40,581 nt of DNA, from NCBI GenBank assembly GCA_049999725.1, contig JBNGIS010008308.1:1-40581 (forward strand). The letters run 5' to 3'. Of this stretch, positions 20,023 to 29,435 are shown piece by piece. The first letter of the stretch is position 1. Each line of letters starts with the position of its first letter. The position numbers and the translations under genes are program-made. The notes under the pieces were generated by a model. It was given only the letters and a program-made list of their open reading frames with translations, was not told the DNA's origin and searched no databases. Origin of the DNA: Haplomitrium mnioides. Lineage: Eukaryota; Marchantiophyta; Haplomitriopsida; Calobryales.

Positions 20023-22160
20023 GTTTAATCTTTCTTTTGACTACTTTAACAGATTAATGGAAAGACGTTGAACTCATAATTTCCAGACTGTTGTGGACCT
20101 CTCTTCATCCTCATGTGAAGGAGACTTCGATATTCATGATCAAAGTGTGTTTGCTCAAAACACAAAACATACAATCTATAGATGGTTTCAATTTTGGAGA
20201 TAAATCATTGTCTCCGATAGCACCACTCAAACAACGAGTGATTTCAATTCAAGTATGACCTTATAATGAGATTAAGAGATCTAAAAAAAAACCGATTTTT
20301 TTTTAGGAGTCTTCAGGCGAGAGTTTGGGAAACAATTCTAGCAAAGAGTCTCAATCAATTAATATTTCGTTGGAGTTGTCGCCAAGAGCACCGATCATGT
20401 TACAAAAAACATTTTCAAATAATCGAGATATTAAACAAGATTTAGTTTCAAAATGGTGCAGCTCTCTTAAACCTTAAGGAGTACCTCATCCTTTAAAAAC
20501 GTTTTGCGAAAAAACAAACAATGTTTAGGATGATGATCAAGATCTTCAACACGATGAATTGTATCTGACTGCTGAACTTGCCTACGCACCGAATCGACCA
20601 TCACAACTTAAGAATTCTTTGTCTGGGCCAAAACCGAAATGGGTAAACACCTTACGTGAAAATTCTTTGTAGAAAGTCTATCATGACGAGAGCTTTGTCC
20701 AAAAACTCCATCCAATGTCAATTTCTAAATTGAAGAGAATTTCATGTTGTCGAAATAGTTGCTTGTCGTTGTGCAAGACATATTTTTTTGAAAAATATGA
20801 GAGAAACGTATTTTTGACAAAGCATGAAGAATCTAGATATCACACTACAACAGGGAATACCAAGAAAAGACTCTAATATTGACAATTGCTTTACTCTGCT
20901 TGGCGGTACCGTTGTATATAGAAAAGCCTTCAAATTAATGCTATCAGTAGGGAATGATATAATCCAAAGGATTCAAAATATCAAAAACGCAGATCCTAGA
21001 GGTATTTTTGGAAAAAGAGAATTTTCTACTAAAAGAATGACAGTTTTTTCTAGGGATATTGTGAGAGAACGCCCACTCACAAAGTTTATAAGTTTCTCGA
21101 TAATTTACAAAATAGGAAATTTGATGAGTTCTACAGATATTATTTGAAAGAGAAAGATCCCTATTGTATTCTTAGTTTCTCAGGTTCACAAACATTGGAG
21201 AGCTCATTTTCCAAATGTAAAAATTCCAAAACACAATAGATTTGATGTTTGTGAAACATGCGAAGAAATAAAATCATTGCAAGAAAAATTCGTCTTGGAG
21301 TCCAACAAAGGTAACAAATTTCTTCTCTTTTCAAACCTTTGGTTAATCCATGCTCTTTTTTCTAGACTGAGCTCTCCAATGTGCTTAAAGATATTTGTTT
21401 AACTTAATGCTAAAAGATATTTGTTTTGTTAAGTTGTTCAACAAACAAGATTTGAGTCGAATGATTCTTAGTAGCTTGAGTTGTGAGAAGAGAGTCTCTG
21501 CTCACATAGGGTTTGTTGTTTTTAGTTTGAATCCAAACCTTGTCTACAGTCAAATAAAGCGAGGAAATAAATCTAATTCCTCATGGTGACTTTAACCTTG
21601 GAACAAGTTTTGCTTTTGTTGCTTTGAATCAAGAGTCTTTTACAAGAAAAACAATAACAATAATTGTTTTTTTTTTGTTTTCAGATGCCATGTATATATA
21701 GGATTTGTTATTGTTTCTTTAAAAACCAGACATGACAAGAGTCAAAGCAAGTCATGGTATTGGTGTTGTTGCTTTGGTCAGATACGCCCATGCGATCAGT
21801 TGTTGTTTCTAGTGATCTTATGCTTGTATAAGATATGTTCTGGTTTTTTTTTTAATTTTTTGTGAACAAAGAGTCCAAGCCACCTTTGAAACTCTAGTTC
21901 CAGTTTGTGACACTTTGTTAGCAAATCTTGTTTTTCTTCTTTTAAAAATTTTGTTTACTTTAAGTCAAATATATTTTCTTTTATTTAAATTACCTAAATT
22001 TTATTTTTAATCTCTTAAAAAAATTTCACTTCTACCAATCGAAACATTTTTTCAAGATGATTTGAATAGTTTTAGCACCTTAGATGGCATTTTGGAGTTC
22101 CAACCATCTCTTTATATTGTAGTTAATTATTTATTTATTTTGTGTTTTGTGATGATGTAG

Positions 22161-23234
22161 TCAAATATAATCACCAATTGTTTCTTCATTGTGACCAACA
22201 AATGAAAGAAAGAACAATGCTTGCAAACCATTGAAGAAAATGTTATGTCAATGGTCAAAAGTACTTGGGAATTGTCATTGATGGAAGGGATTAGAAGAAA
22301 ATTGCTATTCTACACTGACCTTTGCCACCAAAAAAACATTGATGAAGATTGTTTGGTTTGTGTACATGTTGTTGGTGCCTTAATGTTCAATAATGCTTTT
22401 CTTCAAGGGTCTTCTTAACCTACAAAATTTTGAGAAGCAATTATAGTTTGATAGTTACTATGCTCAACAAAATATTATGTGACGTTGAAGGGTTGTTGCC
22501 TCCATTTTTGTATCTTCACTTGGACAACATGACACGAGAGAATAAGAATTTTATCTTTTTTGGATATCTTAGTCTCCTTATTGCCAAGAATGTTTTTCAA
22601 AAATTCAAGATGGGATTTCTCATAATTGGCCATACTCATAATCAAATTGATCAAATGTTGAGCCGATTCTCGAAACGTTTGAAATGTGTCAAAGCTTTTA
22701 CGATTATGAGTCTCAATGAGGTGCTTCAATTATCCTATAGTCCTAGACCCCATATAGCTCTTTTGTTAGAGACATGGGATTTCAAAATGTTTCTACAACA
22801 ACGTCCCTCTCTAGTTCAAAGGATATATATGATATTACCTTTAATCAACAATTCAAGTTCGAGTTGAATGATTCAAAGTCAAAGATTTGGAGCAAATAGT
22901 TTTCAACATATGAACTTTGGTTACCTCTCTATGGTGTTTGTCAACTCAAGTGCCTACCTAAAGTGGATAAAGAATCTTTGAGTTCAATGTTGATTCCTCT
23001 CAAAGGCATATTCTTAAATCAAAAGATCTCAAAAGGAAGAAAAAGAAGTTCATGCCGAGAAACTACTACAAGTTCTTTATAGATTCTAATATTCAATGGT
23101 GGAATGACTTTTTTCTTACCCAAAAAAAGATTGCGGCCTACATCCTTGAAAAAAAAGAGGAGGACTCAAAGCATAATTTACATTTCTACCTTCACAACTG
23201 TCCAACACTTGTAATGATTCTCAACATGTTTGTG
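22161..23234 (+). pseudogene. Presumed RNase-H-like catalytic core of the DUF7869-like gene (copy 1)
   Basis: In order: YLGIVIDGRD (first acidic strand, about 22264-22293), CVHVVGALMFNNAFLQ (22360-22407), PPFLYLHLDNMTRENKNFIF (about 22499-22558, DN...REN), FKMGFLIIGHTHNQIDQMLS (about 22607-22666) and SRFSKRLK. The pattern D ... DN..REN ... GHTHxxID suggests a metal-binding RNase H fold of the kind used by transposases. Frames change near 22310 and 22800. A later segment, RNYYKFFIDSNIQWWNDFFL (about 23055-23115), is also conserved-looking. The transposase role is inference from the fold pattern and its place in a TIR element. Confidence 0.7.
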
Positions 23235-23466
23235 TGTTAAAGGAAGAAATCTCTCAATAGAATAGTATAATACTCAATTAGCTCAACTCATATATATTCC
23301 TCCACATATCATCTTGTCAATAATCTTCATACATCTCTTCACATCTCATCTAACATATAGTTACAACTATATGTTCTTATAATGAAACTAAATTGGAGTT
23401 TATGATTAACTAATCTAGTATAACTTAGAATAATAACTATAATTATTATATCCTTACATTGTCTAG

Positions 23467-24098
23467 GTTCTCAGCTTGATGGTCAACAGACAAAGGAAGA
23501 TACTATGGTACAACAAATACTTTCTACACGTTGAGCAATCTATGATAGAGCACCTAGGCCGCAAGAAAGTACTCTTTTGCACAACAGTCAATATGGACAT
23601 AAATTTGGCAATCTACATGAGATAAAAGCTTGAATGTTTATTTGTGTTGTTGCATCTCTAGATCCAAAAGGAAGACTATTTTGGGTTGCCAAAGTTCTCA
23701 AAGTTTTGTGATTTGATGAGGAAGATCCCCCAAACCCAAAACGAGTACGTGTTCAATGGTTTGCTTGTTAGGGTGAAGATGCATTTTTTGGACAATACTT
23801 CTCAAAAAAATAGCAGTAACAAAAGGGGAATGCAAATCCAAGTTACATATTGATGTACTTGATGTGACACAAATTATGATTGAGTCTTTTGATTTTCTTC
23901 TTACAAAAAAAAAACCAATGAAGAAAAACCACTCTAACTACCATTAAAGCAAATCTATTTGAGTACGAAAGACAAAAAGCCCTCAATCTTGAAATGTTTC
24001 AAAGAGATTCAATCAGTGTCATTAACACTGAGACATATCAAGTAAAATTTGATGTATATTCTCAAGCTAAATCCAAAGAAGATGAGACGAGTGACTAA
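23467..24098 (+). pseudogene. C-terminal exon of the DUF7869-like gene (copy 1)
   Basis: It follows an acceptor GTCTAG (23461-23466). Pieces include LFWVAKVLKVL, DEEDPPNPKRVRVQWFAC, GEDAFFGQYFSKK and the end NLFEYERQKALNLEMFQRDS to KSKEDETSD. The minus-strand copy at 39889-40581 preserves the same order, which confirms exon limits and reading direction. Five or more TGA or TAG codons occur. Confidence 0.7.
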
Positions 24099-25695
24099 AG
24101 TAATTTAAGAATTTCATTATATATTGTGTACTTTCAAGTATATTGTAATTTAATAATAATATTTTATAAATATGTGAGAATCTTTTGAAGCAACTTGTTG
24201 AATTTTTCTACCACCTTGAATTTTTTTATTGTAAATCATTCGAAGTTGAATGTTATTCTTTGTAAATGAAACTTAAATCTTTAGTTAATATTTTCATTTG
24301 CTTTGTAAAATATTTTCTTCTCCAAAATGTAAGTATGTTGTTTCCAACTTTAGTGCTTTCTAGGGGAGTTTAAGGTTATTGTATCGCTAAAGCATCTGTC
24401 CAAATTGACTACTTATTTTTTGCTTGTAAGGACTTTGATGTATAACTTAAAACCTTTGGCGCGCTTTGACTTAGATGTAGAGCTTTGTAATCATTTTATT
24501 TTTATATTTTGAATTAGAAATTGAAATCTTTTACGTGCATAGATTTTGTTGCGAAAAATAGAACGCTTACTGTCTGTGTCCTTGGCTGAACCCTATATGT
24601 GCATAGACTTTGATTCGTAAGTTGAAATGTTGTGTGTACAAAAACTCTTCTACAAAATCTAAAACCTAGGTTCTTTTTAGTCACTATTGTGAAGTGTTCA
24701 GATGATGAGTTCGGATTTCTATACGCGCATAGACTTTAGGGTGGAGTGTTTAGATGTTAAGCTTGGATTCCTATGCGCGCATAGACTTTGGGATGGAAGT
24801 CCAAGCTTTTCACAAGTTCTACTTCTCATATACAACCCTCAAGCTTCTATATAAAAAGACTACTAACTACAAGTTAGTTTGTACACAAGTCATAGACTGT
24901 TTTGTAGATCTTGATACCTTTGTTTGGTTGAATCAAGTCTAAAACTTGGGAGATGCTTCTTGTTTACACTCTTAATTCAATCTCTTTATTTACTGCATTT
25001 TTTATTCTGAACTATGCTTTGTTTGTGAATATGCTTCGTTGAACTATGAAATATTTTAAAATGTTGAAACCTTTTTTGAAAGCCTACTTTAACTTTTACG
25101 TGCATGGATTTTCAACTACAAGCGAAAGCTTATTTCTTGCTTGAACTTTAAAATAGAGCTCCTTAATCCATGTAATGTTTTGTTTTGTTTGTTTCTATAT
25201 CTACGATTGCAAACTGATTCCCTTGACTTCTAGTCCATTTCGGTTTTTTCTTTATGTTTTGTAATTTTTTTTTCAAAAAAAAAAACATTTCAAAGAGCAC
25301 TATGTCTATGCGCGCATAGAGTTTGTGCAATCAAACATACTTCAAAATAGTGTCTTGCTATAAGTATTTCAATTTTTGGGCTTTAAAATGAAATCAATGA
25401 TAAATGCAAATTTTTTGTGAAAATTTACTATAATTTTTAGACTTTTTATCAAATTTGAGTTTTCTAATATTTTCATAAAAACTAATAATATTGATTGATT
25501 TTGCATAACAAAATTGACTCTTTCTCTATCATGCTTGTTGAAATTGCCAAAGACAAACCTCAAAAACTCATGTACTTTGTGTTTTTAAAAACTAGCCTCA
25601 TTTAAACCCTAAACCTTAAACCACATTTTTTCTTTTTTTTTAGCTGAAAAAACCACAATTTTTCCAAAAAAAAGATTCCAATTTTCAGTAGCATG
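24099..25695. other. Noncoding right flank of copy 1
   Basis: Sequence downstream of the DUF7869-like gene, shared in inverted orientation with 38305-39888 (copy 4) and with 27742-28622 plus 32881-33480 (copy 3). It contains isolated TATGCGCGCATAGA palindromes (24772 and 25307 regions) and a 52-bp tandem duplication at 24693-24796. No gene is supported. Confidence 0.75.
24693..24796. repeat. Two 52-bp tandem repeats around ATGCGCGCAT (copy 1 flank)
   Basis: Units 24693-24744 and 24745-24796 both run from AGTGTT(C/T)AGATG to the GCGCATAGACTTT(A/G)GG region. The same duplication, inverted, is at 39187-39290 in copy 4, so it predates the separation of these copies. Confidence 0.82.
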
Positions 25696-25720
25696 TTCTC
25701 GGTTTAAAGAAGTGGTTGTT
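25696..25720 (-). repeat. Right terminal inverted repeat of copy 1
   Basis: Reverse complemented it starts AACAACCACTTCTTTAAACC. It is followed directly by the AATA target duplication (25721-25724). Confidence 0.85.
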
Positions 25721-25724
25721 AATA
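25721..25724. repeat. Right target site duplication of copy 1 (AATA)
   Basis: Identical to 15764-15767. Beyond it the chromovirus C-prime RT resumes on the minus strand. Confidence 0.88.
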
Positions 25725-26737
25725 GCCTTAATTTTCTCTGCCTCCATCTTCATTCCATCTGTAGAGACTTTATACCTTAGATAGTCACCTCTTGCTTTCA
25801 AAACTCACACTTAGACTTCTTGCAATAAAACTTCCAATTGCCTAGTCTTTGTAGTACTTCTTTGAAATGAACACGATGCTCAACTTCACTTTTACTCAAG
25901 ATAATGATATCGTCCTAAAACACCACCACTGACTTATCCAATAACCCATCAAAAACTCAATGCATTTGATTTATAAATATCGTCGGAATATGAGTAAGAC
26001 CAAATATAGGAACCTTCTACTCAAAATGCCCATAACTTGTGCAAAAAGTTGTCTTTGGTACATCACTTGGCGTGATTGGAGTTTGCGAATAGCCACTTCA
26101 AAGATCCAACTTAGAAAAAAATTGTTCACCACTTAATTCATCCAATAAATCATCAATACAAGGTAGAGGATAGTCATTCTTCATTGTTTGATTGTACAAT
26201 CTTCAATAATCTGGACAAAGACAAAATCCACCATCTTTTTTTCATACAAATAATGTTGGAGCTCCCTAGAGCAAAGTACCATATTGAATGAAATCCTCTT
26301 CAAGAAGATTTGTCAATGTCTTTCAAAGCTTCTCTAGTTCTTGTGGTGATAATCGATATATAGGTCGATGATAAAAAGTACTACTCAGTATCCACTCAAT
26401 CAAAAAAGACATTCCTTGATCGTTTGATAACCTCTTTGGCAAATTCCTTGGAAACATATCTCCAAACTCTTTCAAAATCTCATCTATCGTTGAGGTAAGC
26501 GCACATTTTTCTTTCTCTTTACTTAAATCAATGACGGGCTTGATTCAAACAACAAAGATAAGCAATTCTTGCTCCACTGAATTAACATGCTAAATTGATG
26601 TAGGCTTCTTCACCAACAGTGTCGAACACAAAAAAAAAATGTCTTTCTTTGTAAGGTAATTTGAATATGTCATTTTGCCTAATCAAATTGAGCGGATTGA
26701 TCTTCAAGCCAAGCAACGTGAAAATGATGTGATATTG
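25725..26737 (-). pseudogene. pol: Reverse transcriptase of chromovirus C-prime (right half)
   Basis: Minus-strand reading starts in the protease-RT linker (DEILKEFGDMFPRNLPKRLS, about 26500-26440), then GAPTLFV (stop) KKDGG, FFSKLDL, SDVPKTTF and SYGHFE. The catalytic box (VVF, stop, DDIIILS, about 25925-25895) follows, then [20 protein letters not shown], ending with EAEKIKAI at the transposon junction. The Leu codon before DD is a stop. Several TAG and TGA codons are present. Confidence 0.88.
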
Positions 26738-27479
26738 ACAAAGTCTGAAAGAAACTACGAAAACTAAAAGGAAGAAAACATATTAATGTCAAGGGCCTTA
26801 AGTGAAAAATAAATACAAGATTACATTATTGCTAGCTCTCTGGAATCCAAGCATGGTAAGACACAAAAGTCCATGCGTGTATGGAATGTCTTGTCACTCT
26901 ATGGAGAGACTATGAAGTTCATGGAGCCATAGACTTTTGAGTCCTTTTGTGTAATGCAACTTGAACTCAATTGCACTTGGACTCTTGAATCTATACATGC
27001 ATGGACTTTCTAGTCCAAGCAAGCCTTGACTCTAGAGTTCAAGTGTGCATAGACTCGATAGTTCATGCTAGCATAGACTCCTATTAAAAAAATAGCGAGT
27101 TTAATTAAACTGTTTTTACCTTTCTATCCTTGTATGCTTCTTGCAAGTTAATAGTGAATTGGTCTTGGGGCTTCATTTCATTGAAGCAAAACTTCTTCAA
27201 TGAGGTTTTATAAAGACTAGTCCCATCCTCAAACTGCACAAAAATCCCAATATGAGCTTTGTGCCCATCACAAATCATTGAGATTTGGACCAAAAGACCC
27301 ATGTTGAATTTTTTGCTTTCATCTTAGAAAAGAAAAAAGTGATGCTCAATATCCTTGATTGTACTATAACAAACTAGTCATTCGTTGGCTAATTTGATGG
27401 GCTCAATTGCCTTGAATACATCAACATATCAATAAAGCTTTGGTTGTGCCGATTTTGAAGCAATGGCTTGAGATGTCAT
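26738..27479 (-). pseudogene. 5' end of the ParB-methyltransferase gene (copy 5)
   Basis: The ATG at 27477-27479 opens MTSQAIASKSAQPKLY, followed by segments VDVFKAIEPIKLANE and GLLVQISMICDGHKAHIGIF, then QFEDGTSLYKTSLKKFCFNE and DQFTINLQEAYKDRK (27300-27105). A minisatellite intron (27085-26860) and an acceptor CCTTTTAG lead to FRSFFQTLS, homologous to the FTQFFTDFVDG exon of copy 1. The 27300-27105 exon has no counterpart in copy 1, whose start exon is only about 55 bp, so copy 1 may carry a deletion. No domain is recognised in it. Confidence 0.58.
26860..27085. repeat. Palindromic minisatellite of copy 5
   Basis: Degenerate units such as CCATGCGTGTATGG, CTATACATGCATGG and AAGTGTGCATAGAC spaced by about 25-30 bp. 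It occupies the same intron as 19813-20022. It is more eroded, with most CpG sites changed to TpG or CpA. Confidence 0.7.
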
Positions 27480-27534
27480 CTTCTTTTTGAGATTTGAGAG
27501 AAAGAAAGACACCATCAAGTCAACAACCAGATAT

Positions 27535-27741
27535 TCAAATCACAATTATTAGAACATTTTGGAGGCTTTTCTGCTAGCAACAAATGACGACGACAATTTT
27601 CAAGATCCAAATTTATTTGTTCAAAAGAAAAAATATATCAAATCAAATGATTGCTTCAATTTTAGAGCTAATACCCTATTACCGTTGGCAATAATGAAAC
27701 GACAAGTGAATTCTACACAAGTTGGACCTCTAAGAAAAAAT
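27535..27741 (+). pseudogene. 5' end of the DUF7869-like gene (copy 5)
   Basis: The frame reads DDDNFQDPNLFVQKKKYIKS, then FNFRANTLLPLAIMKRQV. It aligns with copy 1 (GDFDIHDQSVFAQNTKHTI, FNFGDKSLSPIAPLKQRV). It lies less than 100 bp from the divergent methyltransferase start. The gene is cut by the insertion of copy 3 at 27742. Confidence 0.62.
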
Positions 27742-27767
27742 AATATCCACTACTTTGAACTAGAAAC

Positions 27768-28622
27768 AAGCTAGTCAAAACAAGAACTGTTTTTCTTTTC
27801 CAAAAGCAATCTTGTTTTCAAGCTCAAAAACTGATAAAATGAGGTTATTTTAAAAAAACAAAAGCCGCGTGAGCTTTTGTGCTTCATTTTTTGCCATTTT
27901 AACAAGCTTGATAGAGTGAGAATCAATTTTATTATGCAAAATTGAATGATAGTCTTAGTTCTTATGAAAATCTTGGAACCTTGAAATTGATGAAAAGTAT
28001 AAAAATTATGGTTGGTTTTACAAAAAAAAACTTGCATTTTTCATTGATTATATTTCAAAGCCCAAAAATTTAAACATACGTTGGAATAAGTTATTTGAAA
28101 ATAAATTTGGTTGTCCAAACTCTTGCGCGTGTAGACATGGCGCCACTATAAACTTATTTTTTGAAAACAAAATAGAAATTTGAGGAAAAGCCCAAATAGA
28201 CCAGAAGTCAAAGGAATGAGTTTGGAATCCCAAGGTATAATAACTTACAAAGCCAAACCTTGCATGGATTTCATAACTCTATTTTGAATTTCAAGAAAGA
28301 AAGAAGCCTTCCTTTGTAGCTGAAAATTCATGCGCACAAAGGGTAAAGTGGTCATGTTTTAAAAGGTTTCAGCGATTCAAAATCTTCTATAATTGAGAGA
28401 TTCTTATACACAATGAAGTCATAGTTCAAAATCAAAAAGGCTAGTGGGTTTAGAGATTTACTTTAGAGTCTAAACAAGCAACAAGCTCCAAGTTTAAGAT
28501 CAGAGTCTCTTAAACAAAAGGTTTCAAGTTCCACAAAAGAGTCTTTGAGTAATGTAGAATCTTAAGTTCTACATGATAGTCTTTGTATGTACAAGGTTCA
28601 AGGTTTTGTATCAGAGACTATG
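27768..28622. other. Noncoding flank of copy 3, left of C2
   Basis: AT-rich, with no supported gene. It aligns with 38330-39170 of copy 4 and, inverted, with the right flank of copy 1: for example, landmarks TTTTAACAAGCTTGATAGAG, CAATTTTATTATGCAAAAT and AGTCTTTGAGTAATGTAGAATC recur in order. Confidence 0.7.
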
Positions 28623-29011
28623 TGTAAAAGAACTCAAGAACCAAATCCAAATAAGTAAGAACTCATAGTAAACTCTAATAGAGTTCTTCAACCAAAAGCA
28701 ACTCAAGGTCCAAGCTAAGACCAAGAATGCAAGCAAAATCCAAGCAACCAAAGAACCCAAGTGATTCGAGAGGAACTTCAGAATAAAGAGTAGGGATAAA
28801 AAGCCCTTCTATTTATACAAGAGAAGAGGGTGTCATCCCTCTTTCTTCACTTACAAGTCACTTCTAATTTCAACCTTAAAAGTGACTCTCTACTAAAAGT
28901 GACTTTGAAGGCAAGTAATCATATCTCAACCCTAAAAGTAACTTTCTACCACTTCCTTCTCTCCTCTCTATTTTCTTATAAATAGCACAACCTTTTTCTT
29001 GTACTATTACA
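28623..29011 (-). repeat. 3' LTR of chromovirus C2 (389 bp)
   Basis: On the plus strand TGTAAAAGAACTC ... TTGTACTATTACA. The length is identical to the other LTR of this element at 32492-32880. A purine-rich tract on the minus strand (plus 29012-29026) precedes it. Confidence 0.93.
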
Positions 29012-29019
29012 TAATCCTC

Positions 29020-29340
29020 GTCTTCTAATCAATGACGTCCTTGTCATTGTTGCAACTTTCAAATACTTGAATAGCTCCTTGAGCATTCTCAAGATTTGAA
29101 GAAGGTTTCTAAGTAGCATCATGAAGTGGATAGCCTTTCCACAAAACCTTGTATTGAACTTGTGGATTCCACCTTTGCTTGAGAACTCATTTAGCCAAAA
29201 TGCGGTCCACCTCAAATTCTTCATAATCATCAAGAACAATAAATGGAGGAGGAATTTGTATACGGTTTGGAAAACAAGAAGGACTAGAAACAAAAGGTTT
29301 AAGTTTAGAGACATAGGATACAAGATGAATCTTCATATGG
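29020..29340 (-). pseudogene. Chromodomain of chromovirus C2
   Basis: On the minus strand, read across frame shifts, it matches C1: LNDHEEFEVD-like, KQRWNPQVQYKVLW-like and DATWKP-like positions. The plus-strand open frame at 29121-29390 is an antisense shadow. The family relationship to 10593-10890 and 13719-14040 is clear at the DNA level. Confidence 0.78.
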
Positions 29341-29435
29341 AGAGGAAGAACAAGTTTGTACACAATACGAGAAATAACTTGAGAATTTGAGAAATGACCA
29401 ATCCAAGTTGGAGATAACTTGCGGGGCTTGAGTGT

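Larger units (their letters stand above)
16537..20077 (-). pseudogene. ParB-like domain fused to beta-class DNA methyltransferase, intron-containing (copy 1)
   Basis: From N- to C-terminus on the minus strand: a short start exon (ATG at 20077), a minisatellite-bearing intron, a Lys/Ser-rich segment with basic nuclear-localisation-like runs (19712-19200), a ParB/sulfiredoxin-like domain (about 19040-18765), a linker (18755-18278), a second minisatellite intron, an exon with a motif IV-like tetrapeptide (17828-17274), a short intron, and a last exon with the AdoMet-binding motif I (17175-16537). ParB-plus-N6/N4 methyltransferase proteins are known from phages and bacteria; this would modify DNA. 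Splice sites and frames are supported by copy 2. At least five stops or frameshifts make it a pseudogene. Base specificity (N4C or N6A) cannot be read. Confidence 0.75.
20068..24098 (+). pseudogene. DUF7869-like protein, putative transposase (copy 1)
   Basis: This is a plus-strand gene divergent from the ParB-methyltransferase gene. Exon 1 (to 21310) encodes an acidic/Ser-rich N-terminus (DIHDQSVFAQNTKHTI), a Cys-rich segment (SKLKRISCCRNSCLSL, about 20725-20775), NCFTLLGGTVVYRKAFKLML, and a zinc-like motif VKIPKHNRFDVCETCEEIKS (21210-21280). An intron spans 21311-22160 (GT...AG). Exon 2 carries the presumed catalytic core; a second intron (about 23235-23466) precedes the C-terminal exon, ending with TAA 24096-24098. 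The order matches, from memory, proteins annotated DUF7869 in algae, mosses and invertebrates. At least ten stops or frameshifts are present. The true start is unresolved. Confidence 0.72.
15768..25720 (+). mobile_element. Large DNA transposon copy 1 with ParB-methyltransferase and DUF7869-like genes (9953 bp)
   Basis: The left end reads AACAACCGCTACTTTGAAC. The right end, reverse complemented, reads AACAACCACTTCTTTAAAC: 19 positions with 3 mismatches, continuing with a shared GAG(N)AA. The 4-bp target duplication is AATA. Internally there is a minus-strand ParB/DNA methyltransferase gene (16537-20077), a divergent plus-strand DUF7869-like gene (about 20068-24098), palindromic minisatellites and noncoding flanks of 0.77 and 1.6 kb. 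No RT, integrase or known transposase of hAT, Mutator, CACTA, Harbinger or Helitron type was seen. The class is unassigned; 4-bp duplications occur in Sola and some Academ elements, but those proteins are not evident here. Confidence 0.82.
13330..26737 (-). mobile_element. Chromovirus C-prime, minus strand, split by DNA transposon copy 1
   Basis: The left half (13330-15767) holds LTR, chromodomain, integrase and RNase H on the minus strand. The right half (25721-26737) holds RT and the protease-RT linker on the minus strand. The halves join exactly in the RT/RNase H connection once the 15768-25720 insertion and one AATA are ignored. The 5' part (gag, protease, 5' LTR) is missing: at 26737/26738 the sequence changes to transposon copy 5. 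Left flank pentamer is AATTC. Confidence 0.9.
26738..27741 (+). mobile_element. DNA transposon copy 5 (central fragment)
   Basis: It contains the divergent centre of the same element: the 5' end of the ParB-methyltransferase gene on the minus strand, its first-intron minisatellite, and the beginning of the DUF7869-like gene on the plus strand. On the left it stops at the junction with chromovirus C-prime (26737), just inside the FTQFF exon. On the right it is interrupted by copy 3 at 27742. Confidence 0.72.

Noticed and set aside
25709-25724. TTAA target duplication (piggyBac-like) at the right end of copy 1
   Set aside because: TTAA overlaps the TIR end; the left flank does not give TTAA, whereas AATA matches on both sides and restores the pol frame.
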